Shown here piece after piece: positions 1 through 11,700 of a DNA stretch of 64,000 bases (position 1 is its first letter; each line of letters opens with the position of its first letter). Origin of the DNA: Megalopta genalis (Eukaryota > Arthropoda > Insecta > Hymenoptera > Halictidae); NCBI RefSeq assembly GCF_051020955.1, contig NW_027476188.1, forward strand, positions 62,001-126,000. The letters are read 5' to 3'. The notes beneath the pieces are model-generated. The model was not told where the DNA came from. It made no database searches and was given only the letters and a program-made list of their open reading frames with translations. The position numbers and the translations under genes are program-made.

Positions 1-3000
1 TCATCTTCTGTTAAGGGACACAATCTTTCCAACAATTTTTCCATTTTCTCTGTCGCGCCCGACGAGAGAGAGAGAGAGAGGGAGAGAGAGAGGGAGAGAC
101 AGAGAGAGACTGCAATTTCAACGAGGAAATGGTTAATACCGCACCGCCTTCTTTGATAAGGTGATTTCACGGGCCCTTCTTCATTCAACTCTTACGCTGC
201 GACGATGGGTTTTGTTAGGGAATATTGAATGTCCAAGTATTTTGATGGCGCCTGTTTTCTTTGCGATCCAAATTTATTCTGTCCAGGGAGAACAACGAAG
301 GTATTTGCACGGGACGACACGGTTCGCAGCTGCACTTAACCCGAGAGCTCGTCGGTCTAGCGAGAGCGATCGAAGCCTCTCTCGACGATTAATGAAATTA
401 CAAGAGACCTTCCGGGATGGCTCGTTTATTCAAATATTATCCGATTTATACCAAGTTTTCTCGTTCGTTTGCACGCGGCATATTCCGGCATCGATAAAAA
501 ATTCATTTCAAATTTCTCAACGGCGAAAAAAGTTATGGGCATTGTTGGTGGATCGGTATTAACCCGTTCGCGTTTTATTTTCATTGTCTTCGATAAATCT
601 CCGGCATTGTGCATTCATTTGTGCGCTTCCATTTCATTATTCCACTTAACCGACCTTCTTCTTATCGTGATCATTTTTTAGTTTGAAAAGAGACCATATT
701 TTCATTTGTCGTATATTCGTGTTTATTTTCGTTCCGTAATTTTGATCATTGTCGTACACGCGATCGAAGAAGCTGCGTGGAAAAAAACATTGAAATATCT
801 TTGTTGTTTCTAAGTGCACGACGAAAGCTGTTTCGTGCCTTTGAGAAGTCACCGAACGCCATTGTGCAATGTTGACGCCTCGAGACGCCCGACGGCAAGC
901 TTAGCAATTATGGCTACTTGTGCGCAGAGCAAGCGTCATGTTTCTCAGCAAACCACAGTCAAAGGTGCGCAGTAACTAAACTGTTCGACAGGGCGAGCAA
1001 AATGGTTGCAAGGGAAAAATGTTTTTCGCCTCGCTTTTCTCACAGAATTTCTCGTACGCGTACAGCGGTCCACACGCTTCCCGATAAAATTTCGCCTTTT
1101 ACTTTCTGAAAGTGGTATTCGAAATATTTTCCACGAGGCGAAGCAATAAACAACATTTTTCCTTCCATATCACATCTTTAATATCACAATATTCAGTGTG
1201 TGATTAAATTTGTTGTACGCTGATGTATCTACAAATAATGGAGACATTTAAATGTTACTATTCAGCTATTTTATCCTGTATATAATAATAATAATAACAT
1301 AATATAATAGCGAATTTATTTATTCCCGTAAACGCGTAACTCGGAGATTTCGATGTTCCAGAATAAATAAATGATTAAAATTATTATAATTTTCCAGGAA
1401 CATCGGCAGAGTAATCTGCTATATCAACAAAGAACGAACTTAAAAAAAAAATAACAGTCGTCAAATAAAAATTAAACTGATCGAGAGAATAAAATTAAAT
1501 TTAAAGTAAAAAGTAGTTTAAAAGTAGGCTTTCCATAGAAATGTTTAAAAGTTAACAAATTTCAGGCGAAGGGAACTTTAGAACTTGGCGATGGAAGATA
1601 AGACTGTCCATTATTCCAGTTTAGTGTTAATGGCTTTTTAGATTTCTTTTTGCGGAAAAGTGCAGTGCATCCGCAAGAAAGAATAGGATGAGGTCCGTTC
1701 TGGAGAACTGCATTAGTCCGTAAATTTTTACGGTCAGGAGACTCGGGGCTGCAGAATAGTAAACATCATTTTTAAGACTACTAACTCGGTTATCAAGCGC
1801 TCGTTGCTATCGAAATAAAAATTCCGAGCACCCCGGGTTACAGTTGATTGTCGCAAACGTAAAATTACATCCCTCGTTAAACCGATTGTGTGTGTGTCAG
1901 TTTTAACGAAAATCGCCACGTGAATGAACGGAAGTCACAAAATTCCAAAAAGCGTTAACACGGTTAAACACGCGAATGCTACGAATCCACTGCAAATCCA
2001 CGCCAAATTATTTGGTCAAGCTTTAATTGACAGCGAAAAAACGTTCGGCAGGCACAGTGTCCGTGGAAAGGGCAATAGTTGGACAAACGTTGGGAAGAAA
2101 GGTGGTGCACATGTAGTAGTTAATTGGCGAAGAAATATGTGAACGGCACGTCCGCGCCCGTAAACCGACGGGGCAGCCCATGAAAAATAAATATAAGTGT
2201 ATTTAAAACGAAAATATTGGAGCCTTACGCCACTCCTGCGACACATAATAGCGTCGACTCATAAATATCCTGAGAACGGTGTTTTCACGGCAACGAACGT
2301 AGTCACGTACTCAATTTACGACAGGACATTCTACGCCGGTGGATTTTCCATCGTTGTCAGACTCGGCTTGAAGAGCCATCCACACATTCCCGTCGACAAA
2401 CTGCGCGGGTTCGCGCGCGCTCGTAAAAAGCTTAAAAACAAAATCAATGACGGAGAAAAAAAACCGAACGCGAAGCAGCTCGCAATTACTTTGTTTTCCT
2501 GTCCCGTGAAAAAAGGCGTGTCTCCGATAGCGCCGATATTAACCTTACCCATGGGAAGACTTTAAAAGTTGTGCGTGCGACATGGACGGGGCATTTACGG
2601 CGTCCAGGAACATTTCGGATTTAATACTTCAACTTCTTTTGTTATCACTGCGGAGTTGCTCGGCTGAAGCAGCTGTTGGACTTTGTCTATAAAACGCCGT
2701 CCCTTATTAGCTCTTTTATGCCGACTTTGCAGACACTTGGCCGCGATGATGAATTTTTGACTTTTAATGCCTCTGTGCGTTCAACCACCCTCCCTCCCTC
2801 TCTTCGCCGGGACTTAGTTCGTTGTTCTTCGCGACATGTCCGCCGGCACGCTATTCCCAATTCCGAGGTTTACGGCGAAAGTTCCTTCGTTACGAGCAGG
2901 CAATCGAGTAATAATTGTTACTAATGATTTGTAAGCAGTGTTCCAGGAATGCGGAGTCAGTGCGTAAAAAATTCGGCGGAAACTTCGGCGGAGGATCGCT

Positions 3001-3508
3001 GTTTCACGACGGTGCCGACCTCGTTTCTCGCAAACGCTGCCCGGGAGCCGCACGAATTAAAATGTCAGGTTCGATCCCATTCTCTCAGCTCGCTTGTTAC
3101 CAACAGATCTCTCTGTTTATTTAGAAGCGCCCGGTAATTGATTAATGCGCTCGATACCGCGTCGACGGTCACGCATGGATGACACTAATATATTTCGGTT
3201 TGCGTTGCGGTACGTTCGAATGAATCGAACATTTCTACGATTTTTAGAGCGTGATGGAGTTGATATAAATCGTGATCTTTCGTTTTACTTTTTTGGATTC
3301 GTCTGTGAAATTACTTTGTTTCGGGGAATTTTTGAGGTTAGTGTTAGGCAAAAAGACTAAGGAGGCAAAATATTTGCAAGAAATATTCCCTATGAAATCA
3401 CAAACGAATTCACGCAACCCGGTCGAATTTTGAAAAATTTCTATTCTAATACTTCATTATACACACATATTTAACAATTAATATATTTATTTCGAAATAT
3501 ATTCAATA
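1..3508. other. Gene-free flank, nothing recognised apart from a GA tract
   Basis: AT-rich DNA with CpG-richer patches around 1900-3200. Several ORFs of 60-133 codons exist on both strands, but none has a recognisable domain, a repeated family member in the window or a convincing start context. Several overlap one another on opposite strands, as chance ORFs do. No splice-linked exon series could be assembled by eye. This may be intergenic or intronic sequence. Confidence 0.6.
64..110. repeat. (GA)n microsatellite
   Basis: Near-continuous GA dinucleotides with a few interruptions (GGGA, GACA). A second, longer GA tract lies at 12913-13003. Confidence 0.9.
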
Positions 3509-3512
3509 TTTC

Positions 3513-3912
3513 TGTAGTATCGTAATTTAGTGGGTACGTTTAGGACGAGGAGGAGTGTTAGGCTTAGTTTTAAGACCGTAGTTTTAAGACTTTGTATTTA
3601 TGGTAGGCAATAGAAGAGAAATGTTGGCGAAGGCCGGGTCAGATGGGAAAAACACTTGGCGACAGGGAGCCGGCCGATGCGATTATCACGTTTTTGGAAA
3701 AGGCAGGCGTTGTGTCGAAGGAGCGTGTTTGGAGTGGACAGGGTGTGTTCGAGAGTCGTCGAGTGAGGAGCGTTGCGAGTTGTAGAATTAAGTGAAGTAG
3801 TTGTAATCCTAGTTGCAGATACGGTACGCGATATTTCCTGTTTTCACCACGTTTAGTTCTTTCCTAATCAATACATATTCTATATTGTTTAAATATTGAA
3901 CAAATTTCTACA
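3513..3912 (+). repeat. 5' LTR of gypsy copy 1
   Basis: TG...CA-bounded 400-bp LTR, matched by 7330-7725 and, inverted, by 62031-62426. An AT-rich segment near 3885-3900 (TATATTGTTTAAATATT) is the best TATA-like candidate but is unproven. A 61-codon ORF (3600-3785, starting MVGNRREMLA) is kept open in both LTRs of this element. It resembles no known protein and is most simply a by-product of the low divergence between LTRs. Confidence 0.95.
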
Positions 3913-3918
3913 TCATTT

Positions 3919-3936
3919 TGGGGGCTCGTCCGAGAT
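3919..3936 (+). promoter_or_regulatory. Primer binding site, tRNA-Pro type
   Basis: TGGGGGCTCGTCCGAGAT lies 6 bases after the 5' LTR. It begins TGG, the complement of the tRNA CCA end. It differs by one base from the tRNA-Pro primer site known from murine gammaretroviruses. The inverted copy has the equivalent at 62007-62024 with three different bases (TGAGGGCTCAGCCGGGAT). The tRNA assignment is by resemblance; the host tRNA set cannot be checked here. Confidence 0.8.
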
Positions 3937-4037
3937 TTGAGGAAAACGTTGCGCTGAATGATAACAGTGTTATCGTGACTGTAGGAGTTGAGAGTTGAAC
4001 TCTAGTTGTTGTGTTGTGCATTTAAAAACCTTTTAAG

Positions 4038-4982
4038 ATGTCTGCAGGAAACGATACCGTTGTCGAAGTGTCACAAGCATGCCTATCTGCTGACAAATTA
4101 GAGGAATTTCTAACAATGAAGTTAACCGATTTGAAGGAAGAATTGAAGAGTCGCAAGCTGAGAACGTCGGGAAATAAGAAGCAATTACAAGATCGGCTTA
4201 AAGTAGCCATAATGTTGCAAATAGAACATGGCGAAGAGGAAGACTATACTGATGGCAGTGAAGATGAAGAAGAAGGAAGCAATGTGAGACGATGCGTGTG
4301 ACGGATGCAGGCATTAACATTCAGAGATGTTGAGGAGTCCATGCGTACATTTAGCGGAGACGATAAAGCAAACATTCGTTGTTGGCTCGAAGAGTTTGAA
4401 GACATGGCGGAGCTATGTGAATGGAGTGAAGTACAAAAAGTTATTTATGCGAAGCGTTTATTGCGTGGATCGGCGAGATTGTTCGTCGACTATGAAAAAT
4501 GTTGTCGCAAATGGATCGAGATGAAGCGAGCATTGGAATCTGAATTTGCTAAAACTGCAGATAGGTACAAGATACATACAGAGTTGTCACGTAAAATTAA
4601 AAGATCGAACGAGTCGTATCAAGAATACATTTATCAAATGTTGGAGATTGCGAAGCAAGCGGACATGGAAGTATCAACAGTTATTAAGTATATTATTGAC
4701 GGAGTTCAGGATTTCGAGACAAACAAAACGATATTGTACGGTGCTAGAAATATACGTGAGTTGAAAGAAAAATTCGAAATTTACGAAGACATGAAGGAAA
4801 AATCAGGAGCGAAAAACAGGCGACCTGAGGAGAAGAAGAAGACGACCGTCCATGGAACCTCATCACAAGGTGAATCACAGCAAGTGGCACAGCAAGAAAT
4901 ACGGCGATGTTTTTTGTGTGGAAACCGATACCATACGGCTGCAAACTGCCCGACAAAAGAAAGAGGACCCAAGTGTATCTGA
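4038..4982 (+). pseudogene. gag: gag of gypsy copy 1, N-terminal SAP-like segment, one internal stop
   Basis: Gag is the structural protein that packages element RNA. The start is ATG 4038, in the same place as ATG 61905 of the inverted copy. Residues about 24-55 fit the SAP DNA-binding pattern (L-T-x-L-K-x-E-L-K-x-R-x-L-x-T-S-G-x-K-x-x-L-x-x-R-L). An acidic stretch (EEEDYTDGSEDEEEG) follows. An in-frame TGA at 4299-4301 replaces an Arg codon (CGT) of the other copy. The frame then continues from 4305 through a retrotransposon-gag core (DDKANIRCWLEEFEDMAELC) to a first zinc knuckle (CFLCGNRYHTAANC). The second knuckle present in the other copy is removed by the 77-bp deletion, which throws the frame out at 4982. 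The family is clear. The SAP assignment rests on pattern only. Confidence 0.9.
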
Positions 4983-6060
4983 AGCGTCGAGAAAGAAGCG
5001 AGTTAAAGAGGTGCAAGTTGGAAATTGTAAGTTGACAGCGTTAATAGATTCTGGAAGCGAACTGAATTTGATGCGAGCGGATTATTATGTTAAAATTGGT
5101 GCTCCTAGATTGAATAATAAGATTTTGCAATTTCGTGGTGTCGGAGCAGAGAGCAACCACACATTAGGGGAATTTTCAACAACTATTGCAATAGATCAGA
5201 TAACATATCGAATAAATATACACGTTCTACCCAATACCTTGTCGTCCCATAGTTTAATAATCGGTACAGAATTTTTAGATTCCGTAGAACTAAGTACGAA
5301 AGGAGGAGAAATTTTTATTAAAAAAATAGATTTGCCGGAAATATTTAATGTCAATGTCGAGGCTATAGTTGACAATGTAGATTTATCACACATTGCGGTT
5401 CCTGAACATAGAAAACTTATAGAAGATTGTGTTGCAAGTTATAAACCATCTAAAACGAAAGAAGTAGGGATTAAAATGAGCTTGATACTGCAAGACGAGA
5501 TCCCAGTGTACGAGAGACCGCGAAGATTGTCTCCCGGGCATAAATCTGAAGTTGATAAACAAATAACGTCATGGTTGAAAGATGAAATAATTCGAGAGTC
5601 TTGTTCAGATTACGCAAATCGAATTGTACTAGTAAAGAAGAAGGATGGTTCAACTAGAATTTGTGTTGACTACAGATAGCTTAATAAAAATATTGTAAAA
5701 GATAGATATCCCCTACCTTTGATAGGGGATCAATTGGATTCATTAGAAGGCGCGAAAGTATTTAGTACGTTGGATCTCAGAAATGGATTTTTTCATGTTC
5801 CTATTGATGAGAGTAGCAGAAAATACACCGCCTTCGTGACTCCCACCGGTCATTATGAATTTCTAAAGGTACCGTTTGTGTTATGTAATTCGCCAGCCGT
5901 CTTTCAAAAGTTTATAAATGCACTGTTCAAAGATATAATTGCAACCGGGGTCGTTTTGACATACATGGACGATTTAATAATACCTTCATCTGATTTCTCA
6001 CGCGGTATCGAGAATCTCAAATTAATATTAAATGTTGCTAGTGAGAATATGGATTATTGA
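4983..6060 (+). pseudogene. pol: protease and RT fingers/palm of gypsy copy 1
   Basis: After the 77-bp deletion the reading continues in another frame. The aspartic protease active site reads ALIDSGSELNLM (about 5036-5071). RT follows with VKKKDGSTRICVDYR (fingers), then an in-frame TAG at 5677-5679 where the other copy has CAG (Gln). It continues with the palm motif FSTLDLRNGFFHVPID (first catalytic Asp), a fingers/palm motif in which the usual PFGL is PFVL, and the catalytic VLTYMDDLII near 5960. The frame breaks at about 6058 with a small indel beside GAATATGGATTATTGATTAATT. Its protein would process Gag-Pol and copy element RNA, but these lesions make it non-functional. Identity is certain at family level. 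Confidence 0.93.
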
Positions 6061-7088
6061 TTAATTGGAGCAAGTGTTGTTTTTTGCACACAACAGTAGA
6101 ATATTTAGGTCACATTGTTGTAAACGGTAGCATTCGACCGTCAGAACGAAAGAGTAGTGCTGTTACGAATTTTCCGAGACCTAGATGTGCTAGAGATGTT
6201 CAGAGTTTCCTTGGTTTAGCGGGAAATTTCAGAAAGTTTGTGTACCAATACTCTGTTATTGCGAGACCATCGTCGAATTTATTAAGAAAAGATATCAAGT
6301 TCAAGTTTGAAGCGAGTGAACAAGAAGCTTTCGATAGGCTAAGATTAGCTCTAAGCGGAAAATCTGTACTAAAGTTGTATTGTGTGGGTGCAGAGACAGA
6401 AGTACATACAGACGCATGTAGTATGGGATATGGTATGATATTGTTGCAGCGCGATAGCGAAGCGAGTGGTAAAACTACTCCAGCCGAAGAAAAGTATACA
6501 AGCTACGAGCTTGAAGTTTTGGCAATTGTAAAGGCGTTGATGAAATTTCGTGTTTATCTATTCGGCATTTCATTTAAAATTGTGACGGATTGTCAAACGT
6601 TTGCGTTAACGATGAGGAAAAAGGACTTATGTGAGCGTGTGGCCAGGTGGGCGCTTCTCTTAGAAGAGTTCGACTACAGCGTGGAGCATAGAACGGGAAG
6701 AAATATGGCACATGTTGACGCGCTATGCCGAAACCCACTACCTACAATTATGCTAGTGGGAGAAAACGAACTGGGGATTATCGCAAATTTGAGAAGAGCG
6801 CAGGTACAGGACGACAACTTGAGGAAAATTCGAGATAATATTGAGCGGTTCGAAGGCGATGCGTACCCGTTGCGAAATGATATTCTGTATAGAGAGGTTG
6901 ATGATACGCCGTTGGTAGTTGTGCTGAGGACAACGCACATCCAGATAGTTCGACAGGCGCACGAGCACGGTCATTTCGGTATTTCCAAAACAGAGGCGCT
7001 CGTAAAGAGAGATTACTGGTTTAAGGAGATACGGAAAAAGGAAGCAGCACGATATAGAGAGGGAGTGAAAAGGACACAGGCTCTCTGA
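6057..7088 (+). pseudogene. pol: RT thumb, RNase H and integrase zinc-binding N-terminus of gypsy copy 1
   Basis: This 343-codon open frame is the downstream part of Pol. It carries the RT thumb signature FLGLAGNFRKFV (residues 51-62). RNase H has all four acidic residues in place: D119 in HTDAC, E151 in YELEV, D178 in VTDCQ and D221 in HVDAL. The start of the integrase zinc domain follows (H302, H306 in RQAHEHGHFG). The sequence then jumps after KRDYWF to unrelated residues and a stop. The Cys pair of the zinc domain and the whole catalytic core are missing. The first methionine is not a true start: the frame is a continuation of RT after a frameshift. Confidence 0.93.
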
Positions 7089-7329
7089 TCCGGGGTTAAA
7101 ATTCTACCCGAAGTTTCTTGGACCATACCGTGTGACAAGAATACTGCGGAATGACCGCTACGAAGTGCAGAAGGTGGGTAATCATGAAGGGCCGCAGGAA
7201 ACATCCACTGCAGCCGATTACATGAAGCTATGTGTGCCGACGAAGAGGACGATTTTTCCGGTGAAAGTGAAAGTTCGTACAGTGGCGATGAGAACATCTG
7301 TGGGCAGATGTCCGGTCAGGACGACCGAG
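7089..7329 (+). pseudogene. pol: integrase C-terminal GPY/F remnant of gypsy copy 1
   Basis: From about 7093, in a different frame from the preceding segment, the translation reads GLKFYPKFLGPYRVTRIL, followed by NDRYEVQKV. FLGPYRV is the GPY/F module found at the C-terminus of many gypsy integrases. It sits directly after the truncated zinc-binding segment, so the intervening catalytic core (normally some 150-200 residues) has been lost in one internal deletion. The tail runs to the 3' LTR at 7330. I see no clear polypurine tract just before that LTR. Confidence 0.85.
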
Positions 7330-7725
7330 TGTAGTATCGTAATTTAGTGGGTACGTTTAGGATGAGGAGGAGTGTTAGGCTCAGGAGACCGTAGTTTTAA
7401 GACTTTGTATTTATGGTAGGAAATAGAAGAGAAACGTTGGCGAAGGCCGGGTCAGATAGGAAAAACCCTTGGCGACGGAGTGCCGGCGGATGCGATTGTC
7501 ACGTTTTAGGAAAAGGCAGGCGTTGTGTCGAAGGAGCGTGTTTGGGGTGGACAGGGTGTGTTCGAGAGTCGTCGAGTGAGGTGCGTTGCGAGTTGTAGAA
7601 TTAACTGAAGTAGTTGTAATCCTAGTTGTAGATACGGTACGCGATATTTCCTGTTTTCATCACGTTTAGTTCTTTCCTAATCAATACATATTCTATATTG
7701 TTTAAATATTGAACAAATTTCTACA
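7330..7725 (+). repeat. 3' LTR of gypsy copy 1
   Basis: 396-bp partner of 3513-3912, with the same ends (TGTAGTATCG ... TTTCTACA). It differs mainly by substitutions and a 4-base length difference near its start. It is followed by the target duplication TTTC (7726-7729). Confidence 0.95.
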
Positions 7726-7729
7726 TTTC

Positions 7730-8573
7730 AATATTTTCTTCTTCTGAGACCGGAAACGGCGTCTGCTCCGCACAGATTCAAGAAAATTCACGCGTTTTCA
7801 CCGCCGGTTTCCCGCATCTGCATCTCAAATGCGGGTCGATGGACACTTTTCCGTGGCCGCGACACGGCGGTCGATGGAACTCCGATGGCGGCGCTAATTA
7901 GTTATCGCTCGAAATATTCGAAATAAGGAACGTCGCCGAGAATTCTCTATTTTCATCGGAAATTTTGTTGCGCTTTTATTTTATTCGCACGGTAGAATCT
8001 GGATTATCCGAAGCTGCAATATCTGATTATTCTAAATACGACTGCATATTCGAGCCTGCACTACGATTTCTTTCTGCACTGAATTAACACTTCTTCGTTT
8101 TCATAATTTGTCTGATACTAATAATCTGTCATTCGTAAACTTTGATCACAGATGAATCAAATTTTGTTTCGATTTGCAAGAAATGAATAGCACAGTAGAG
8201 ACTCTCTTATCTGAAGGTTTCTGTTTGTAATATTTGCATTTATGACAAAAGCAACTAGGTCGAATACAGCACGTTGTAAATGCAATACAAAAATTCAACA
8301 GTATTTATAATAACGTTCTCGTTAATATCAACTGAATGGAACTGTTGAGAATGAAAATAAATTTTTATTTAACTCCTGCTCGCTGCGATCGAGGTGGAGA
8401 ATTTCTATTTTGCATTAAGATCCGCGGTCTACTCGTAATACAACCGGTGAATTTCCTCTGCGAGCAATCTGTGAGTCTTGACAATAACATTTTCCAGCGT
8501 TGCAGAATCTAATTCTAAAGGACGGTATGCAGGTTGATAGCCATTTCTCCCGGTTTCCGCCGTGAACGCATTA
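7730..8573. other. Gene-free, with a fragment of a dispersed repeat
   Basis: AT-rich, no convincing ORF. Position 8411-8432 carries the dispersed word GCATTAAGATCCGCGGTCTA, seen in related forms at about 12801, 22271, 28141 and 29161, and inverted at 32107 and 33199. A companion segment near 8233-8262 (GCATTTATGACAAAAGC) resembles 32120-32148. Confidence 0.6.
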
Positions 8574-8791
8574 CAGTAAAATTTCCCCAATTTTTCATCA
8601 GCTTGTGAACAAATGTGAAGGATTTGGAAGAAGGAGATTCGATTATTCGAGCCTCGTGGCTCGTTTTTGTAACAATAATAATATTTACATAATTATAAAA
8701 ACGAGGTACAAGGCTCGAATAATCGTATCTTGCCTTCCCAAATTGTCCATTTTTGTTTACAAGACGAAGGAAAATTAGGGAGAATTTACTG
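8574..8791. mobile_element. TA-flanked foldback MITE, family 1, copy a
   Basis: The left end CAGTAAAATTTCCCC and right end GAGAATTTACTG are inverted copies of each other. The arms run inward about 100 bp through a shared block containing GATTCGATTATTCGAGCC and CTCGTTTTT. TA precedes the left end; CA, one change from TA, follows the right. A second copy lies at 35594-35857 and a fragment at about 50163-50221. TA duplication and long terminal inverted repeats point to a Tc1/mariner-type non-autonomous element. No transposase is present. Confidence 0.85.
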
Positions 8792-11700
8792 CAATAATCG
8801 GACGATCGTCCGCACTTGAATTACGGGAATCAATGAAACGTCATTGGGGCTTTTAATTGGGTGCCATAAAATAGCAAGTACGGGGACAGTATTGCAATAT
8901 TTTCGTCGGATTTTTATCTGCGATATTTCGGCAAATTAGTCGTTACACTGTCGGGCGTTCTGTTGCGCGTGATGAACGCGGAGACGGATAATGAAACGGG
9001 CAACGAACAGTTGCGCAACGTGCACGTTGCGCGATCGTTATCCGCGTTCCTACGAAAATAAAGAAAATTCAGATATGATAGAGCGATTGTTTGAAAAATT
9101 TCGCGGGATGTGCGCGTTAATGCTTGTCAGGACTTATGGACACGCGGACGCCGTTGGATCAGCATCGACGTATGCAAATTTATTATATACGGTGTAATTA
9201 TAAACACGTCCACTTAACCATAACTGCACAGAGTATCGACACTTCTCAATGTCGTTTCGACAATGCTGAACTTTCCTGGCACGAATGTTTTACCGATAAA
9301 TCAGCGATTGCATTGAACGCAATGCATTTCGTGCTGCTTGCATTTTGATAATTTATAGCATTGCTATCTACAGTGTTTACACTAGAAGTCAACTTCTACA
9401 TAAGTCTCACTTCACTGCATAATTAAATCGTTGTATCTTCTTTACTAGATATCAGTTGTTATTAAATATATTAAGGTTTTAATTTCTGTCAAAAATATAT
9501 AAGTTAAAATTTCTAATTGAACTTCTATTAAAAATTTATTATAATTTAAAATCTCTAATTATATTTCCATTGTAAATGTACCAAGATATTAAATTTCTAT
9601 TAAATTCTATTACAATTTAAATCTATATTAAAAATTCGTTATAATTAAATTTTATATTCATAATTTATTATAATTCGTATCACCCCTATTTAAAATTAAT
9701 TATTCTGAATCTGTGTTAAGAAACTAATGAAGCTTAATTTGCGAATTTGATGTGTCTGTGATAAGTACACCGATTGTGTTATTTTACGTTGCCACGCTCG
9801 GTTACTACGGGAAGCAAGCGACCACAAATGCATTTGTCGCTCAACGCACTCCTCTTTTTTCAATTTCGAACCGCCCGTTGTAACATGTGACAACTCGTTT
9901 AGATGTTATGAGGATGCTTCCCGTTGTCCCACAGCAATTAAAGTATCGTGAATTTCCTTGCAATACGAGGATCGAAATTTACGGGCTTGTTTTTCCCGAA
10001 CTGGGAGCACTATACCTGCGAATCGCCCTAACGTATTTACTGTGTATATGAGACTATGCATCATGTGTCTAGGCGTTGCCGGCCCGAGAATAACGCTCGC
10101 AGTTTCCCATTGATGTTTTCATGTTCGCACTTTATTTCCTTCTTTTCCATTGTGTGCTTAGCAGCGTCGGAGAACTGCATGTTGACGATTTCTCGAACTC
10201 ACGGCAGATTTTTCATACCCACTAAATCACGTATACTGCTTCCGGTGCGGTCTTTTTGCATTTCACCGGTCACACAACTCCGTTCGAAATGTTACCCGGC
10301 GGATCTGACTTTTGTGAGTTTGTAGCTCGCGGTGCAGCATTATTATGATGCGGTTTTCAAGCAACTGTCACTCAAACACTAACAGCATTATCGAGACCTA
10401 AAAATTCGAGAATATAATTTGGACATTCTAGAACATTGTTTTCTTCGTTAAAATTTGATATCCGATATCCAAGTATATTAAATTAATTATTAATTTCTTT
10501 CGTTAATATTTACCATTTCGATGGAATATTTCCTACCCTTGATTTATAATTATTGAACAGCGAATATTTGTGCATATTTTCATTATAATTATTTCATGAA
10601 AATCGGAAGAAGAAAATTTTCTTTGGGAAAACAGAGAGCACAGAATAATAGAACAGTGCATATTCGTTAATATGCCCGGATTGCGTCATAAATACATAAA
10701 GATTCGCCGGCTACCAATTAAATCTCACAGACACAACATAATTATATTTGAGCTTGATATATCTGTTGAGCCGTTGAAGATCGCCGAAAACGTCTGACGA
10801 CAGCGATGAGTCCGTGCACCTCGAACCAATATTTGCTCCCTTTTACTGGTTTCGCCAGGTATCTTTGCCGAAATATTGGAAGTCGGGACGTGAGATCCAG
10901 GCCACCGATACAGACGGTCTAGGTTTATTCGCGGATGTATTCCTACATTCGTATGCCGAATGCTGCATAAGTCTCGCGGTTGAAATTCCCGTGGGATGCC
11001 TTTTGGCTATTTTACCGATTTCCTAAAAATCGTGCAAGAATACAGTTTTCGCCGGGTGTAAGTAGACACCGGGCATGAGCATCGGCTGGTTGTCGTTCCA
11101 GTATGCAGAAATTGCAATTCGTTTGTGCGAAATCTAAAGCCGGATACCATCAATTTATTCATTTAGAACTGAAGTTTTTTGCGCATTTTTGTCACGTACC
11201 GTCGGCGTTGGCATTTTCAGATGATTGATAGGACATCAAGAAACAGTGTAGAAAATGATTGAAAACATTATATTTAGTTTTCATCCAATTTCCTACCCTG
11301 AGATATTTTTTATTTTGCACGTGATTTGATTTTGCACCTCTTTCCAGGAGTCTGACATATGGGGTTTGGTTACTTTAAAGTGCTGCAACTTCGCGAGAAA
11401 AAAATTAGAGATGAAAGATCAAACTTTACTCTACTCTAAACGGCATCCCCGGAAAAAATTTGACAAAGTCCGTGCACTTCGTCAAACTTGGCAATTTTCA
11501 ATATGATAAACAGGGATTCAGATTTAAATAGTTACAGTGGCGAGAGTGCGTAGAATATAAAATTGAGAAATATCGTCTTAAACTAGAGGTTTCAAGCTTT
11601 AATTTGAAATAAAAATCAATGATTTTTCGCGAAGTTATCGTCAGTCAAAGTTGTCCAATTCTCATCCGATATGTGCCTATGCTGTAATCTTTCGGAGCAG

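Larger units (their letters stand above)
3513..7725 (+). mobile_element. Ty3/gypsy-type LTR retrotransposon, copy 1 (two LTRs, defective)
   Basis: Two direct repeats of about 400 bp begin TGTAGTATCG and end TTTCTACA. The 4 bases before the element (3509-3512) and after it (7726-7729) are both TTTC, a target-site duplication of normal gypsy length. Inside, in order, are a tRNA-Pro-type primer site, Gag, aspartic protease, reverse transcriptase, RNase H and the two ends of integrase. That order (RT before integrase) is the Ty3/gypsy order. The element is dead: stops inside gag and RT, a 77-bp deletion at the Gag zinc-knuckle/protease junction relative to the copy at 59914-62426, a frameshift after the YMDD motif, and loss of the integrase catalytic core. 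The LTRs differ at roughly 20 positions by eye, so the insertion is not recent. No env-like ORF is visible. Confidence 0.95.

Noticed and set aside
161..562. 133-codon ORF near the window start
   Set aside because: No domain or repeat relation; non-standard start and overlapping ORFs.
2197..2565. 122-codon ORF
   Set aside because: No recognisable motif, no ATG start, and antisense ORFs cover both ends. Could be chance.
3600..3785. 61-codon ORF conserved in the gypsy LTRs
   Set aside because: Conserved only because the LTRs of one insertion are near-identical. No homology to known LTR-encoded proteins such as superantigens.
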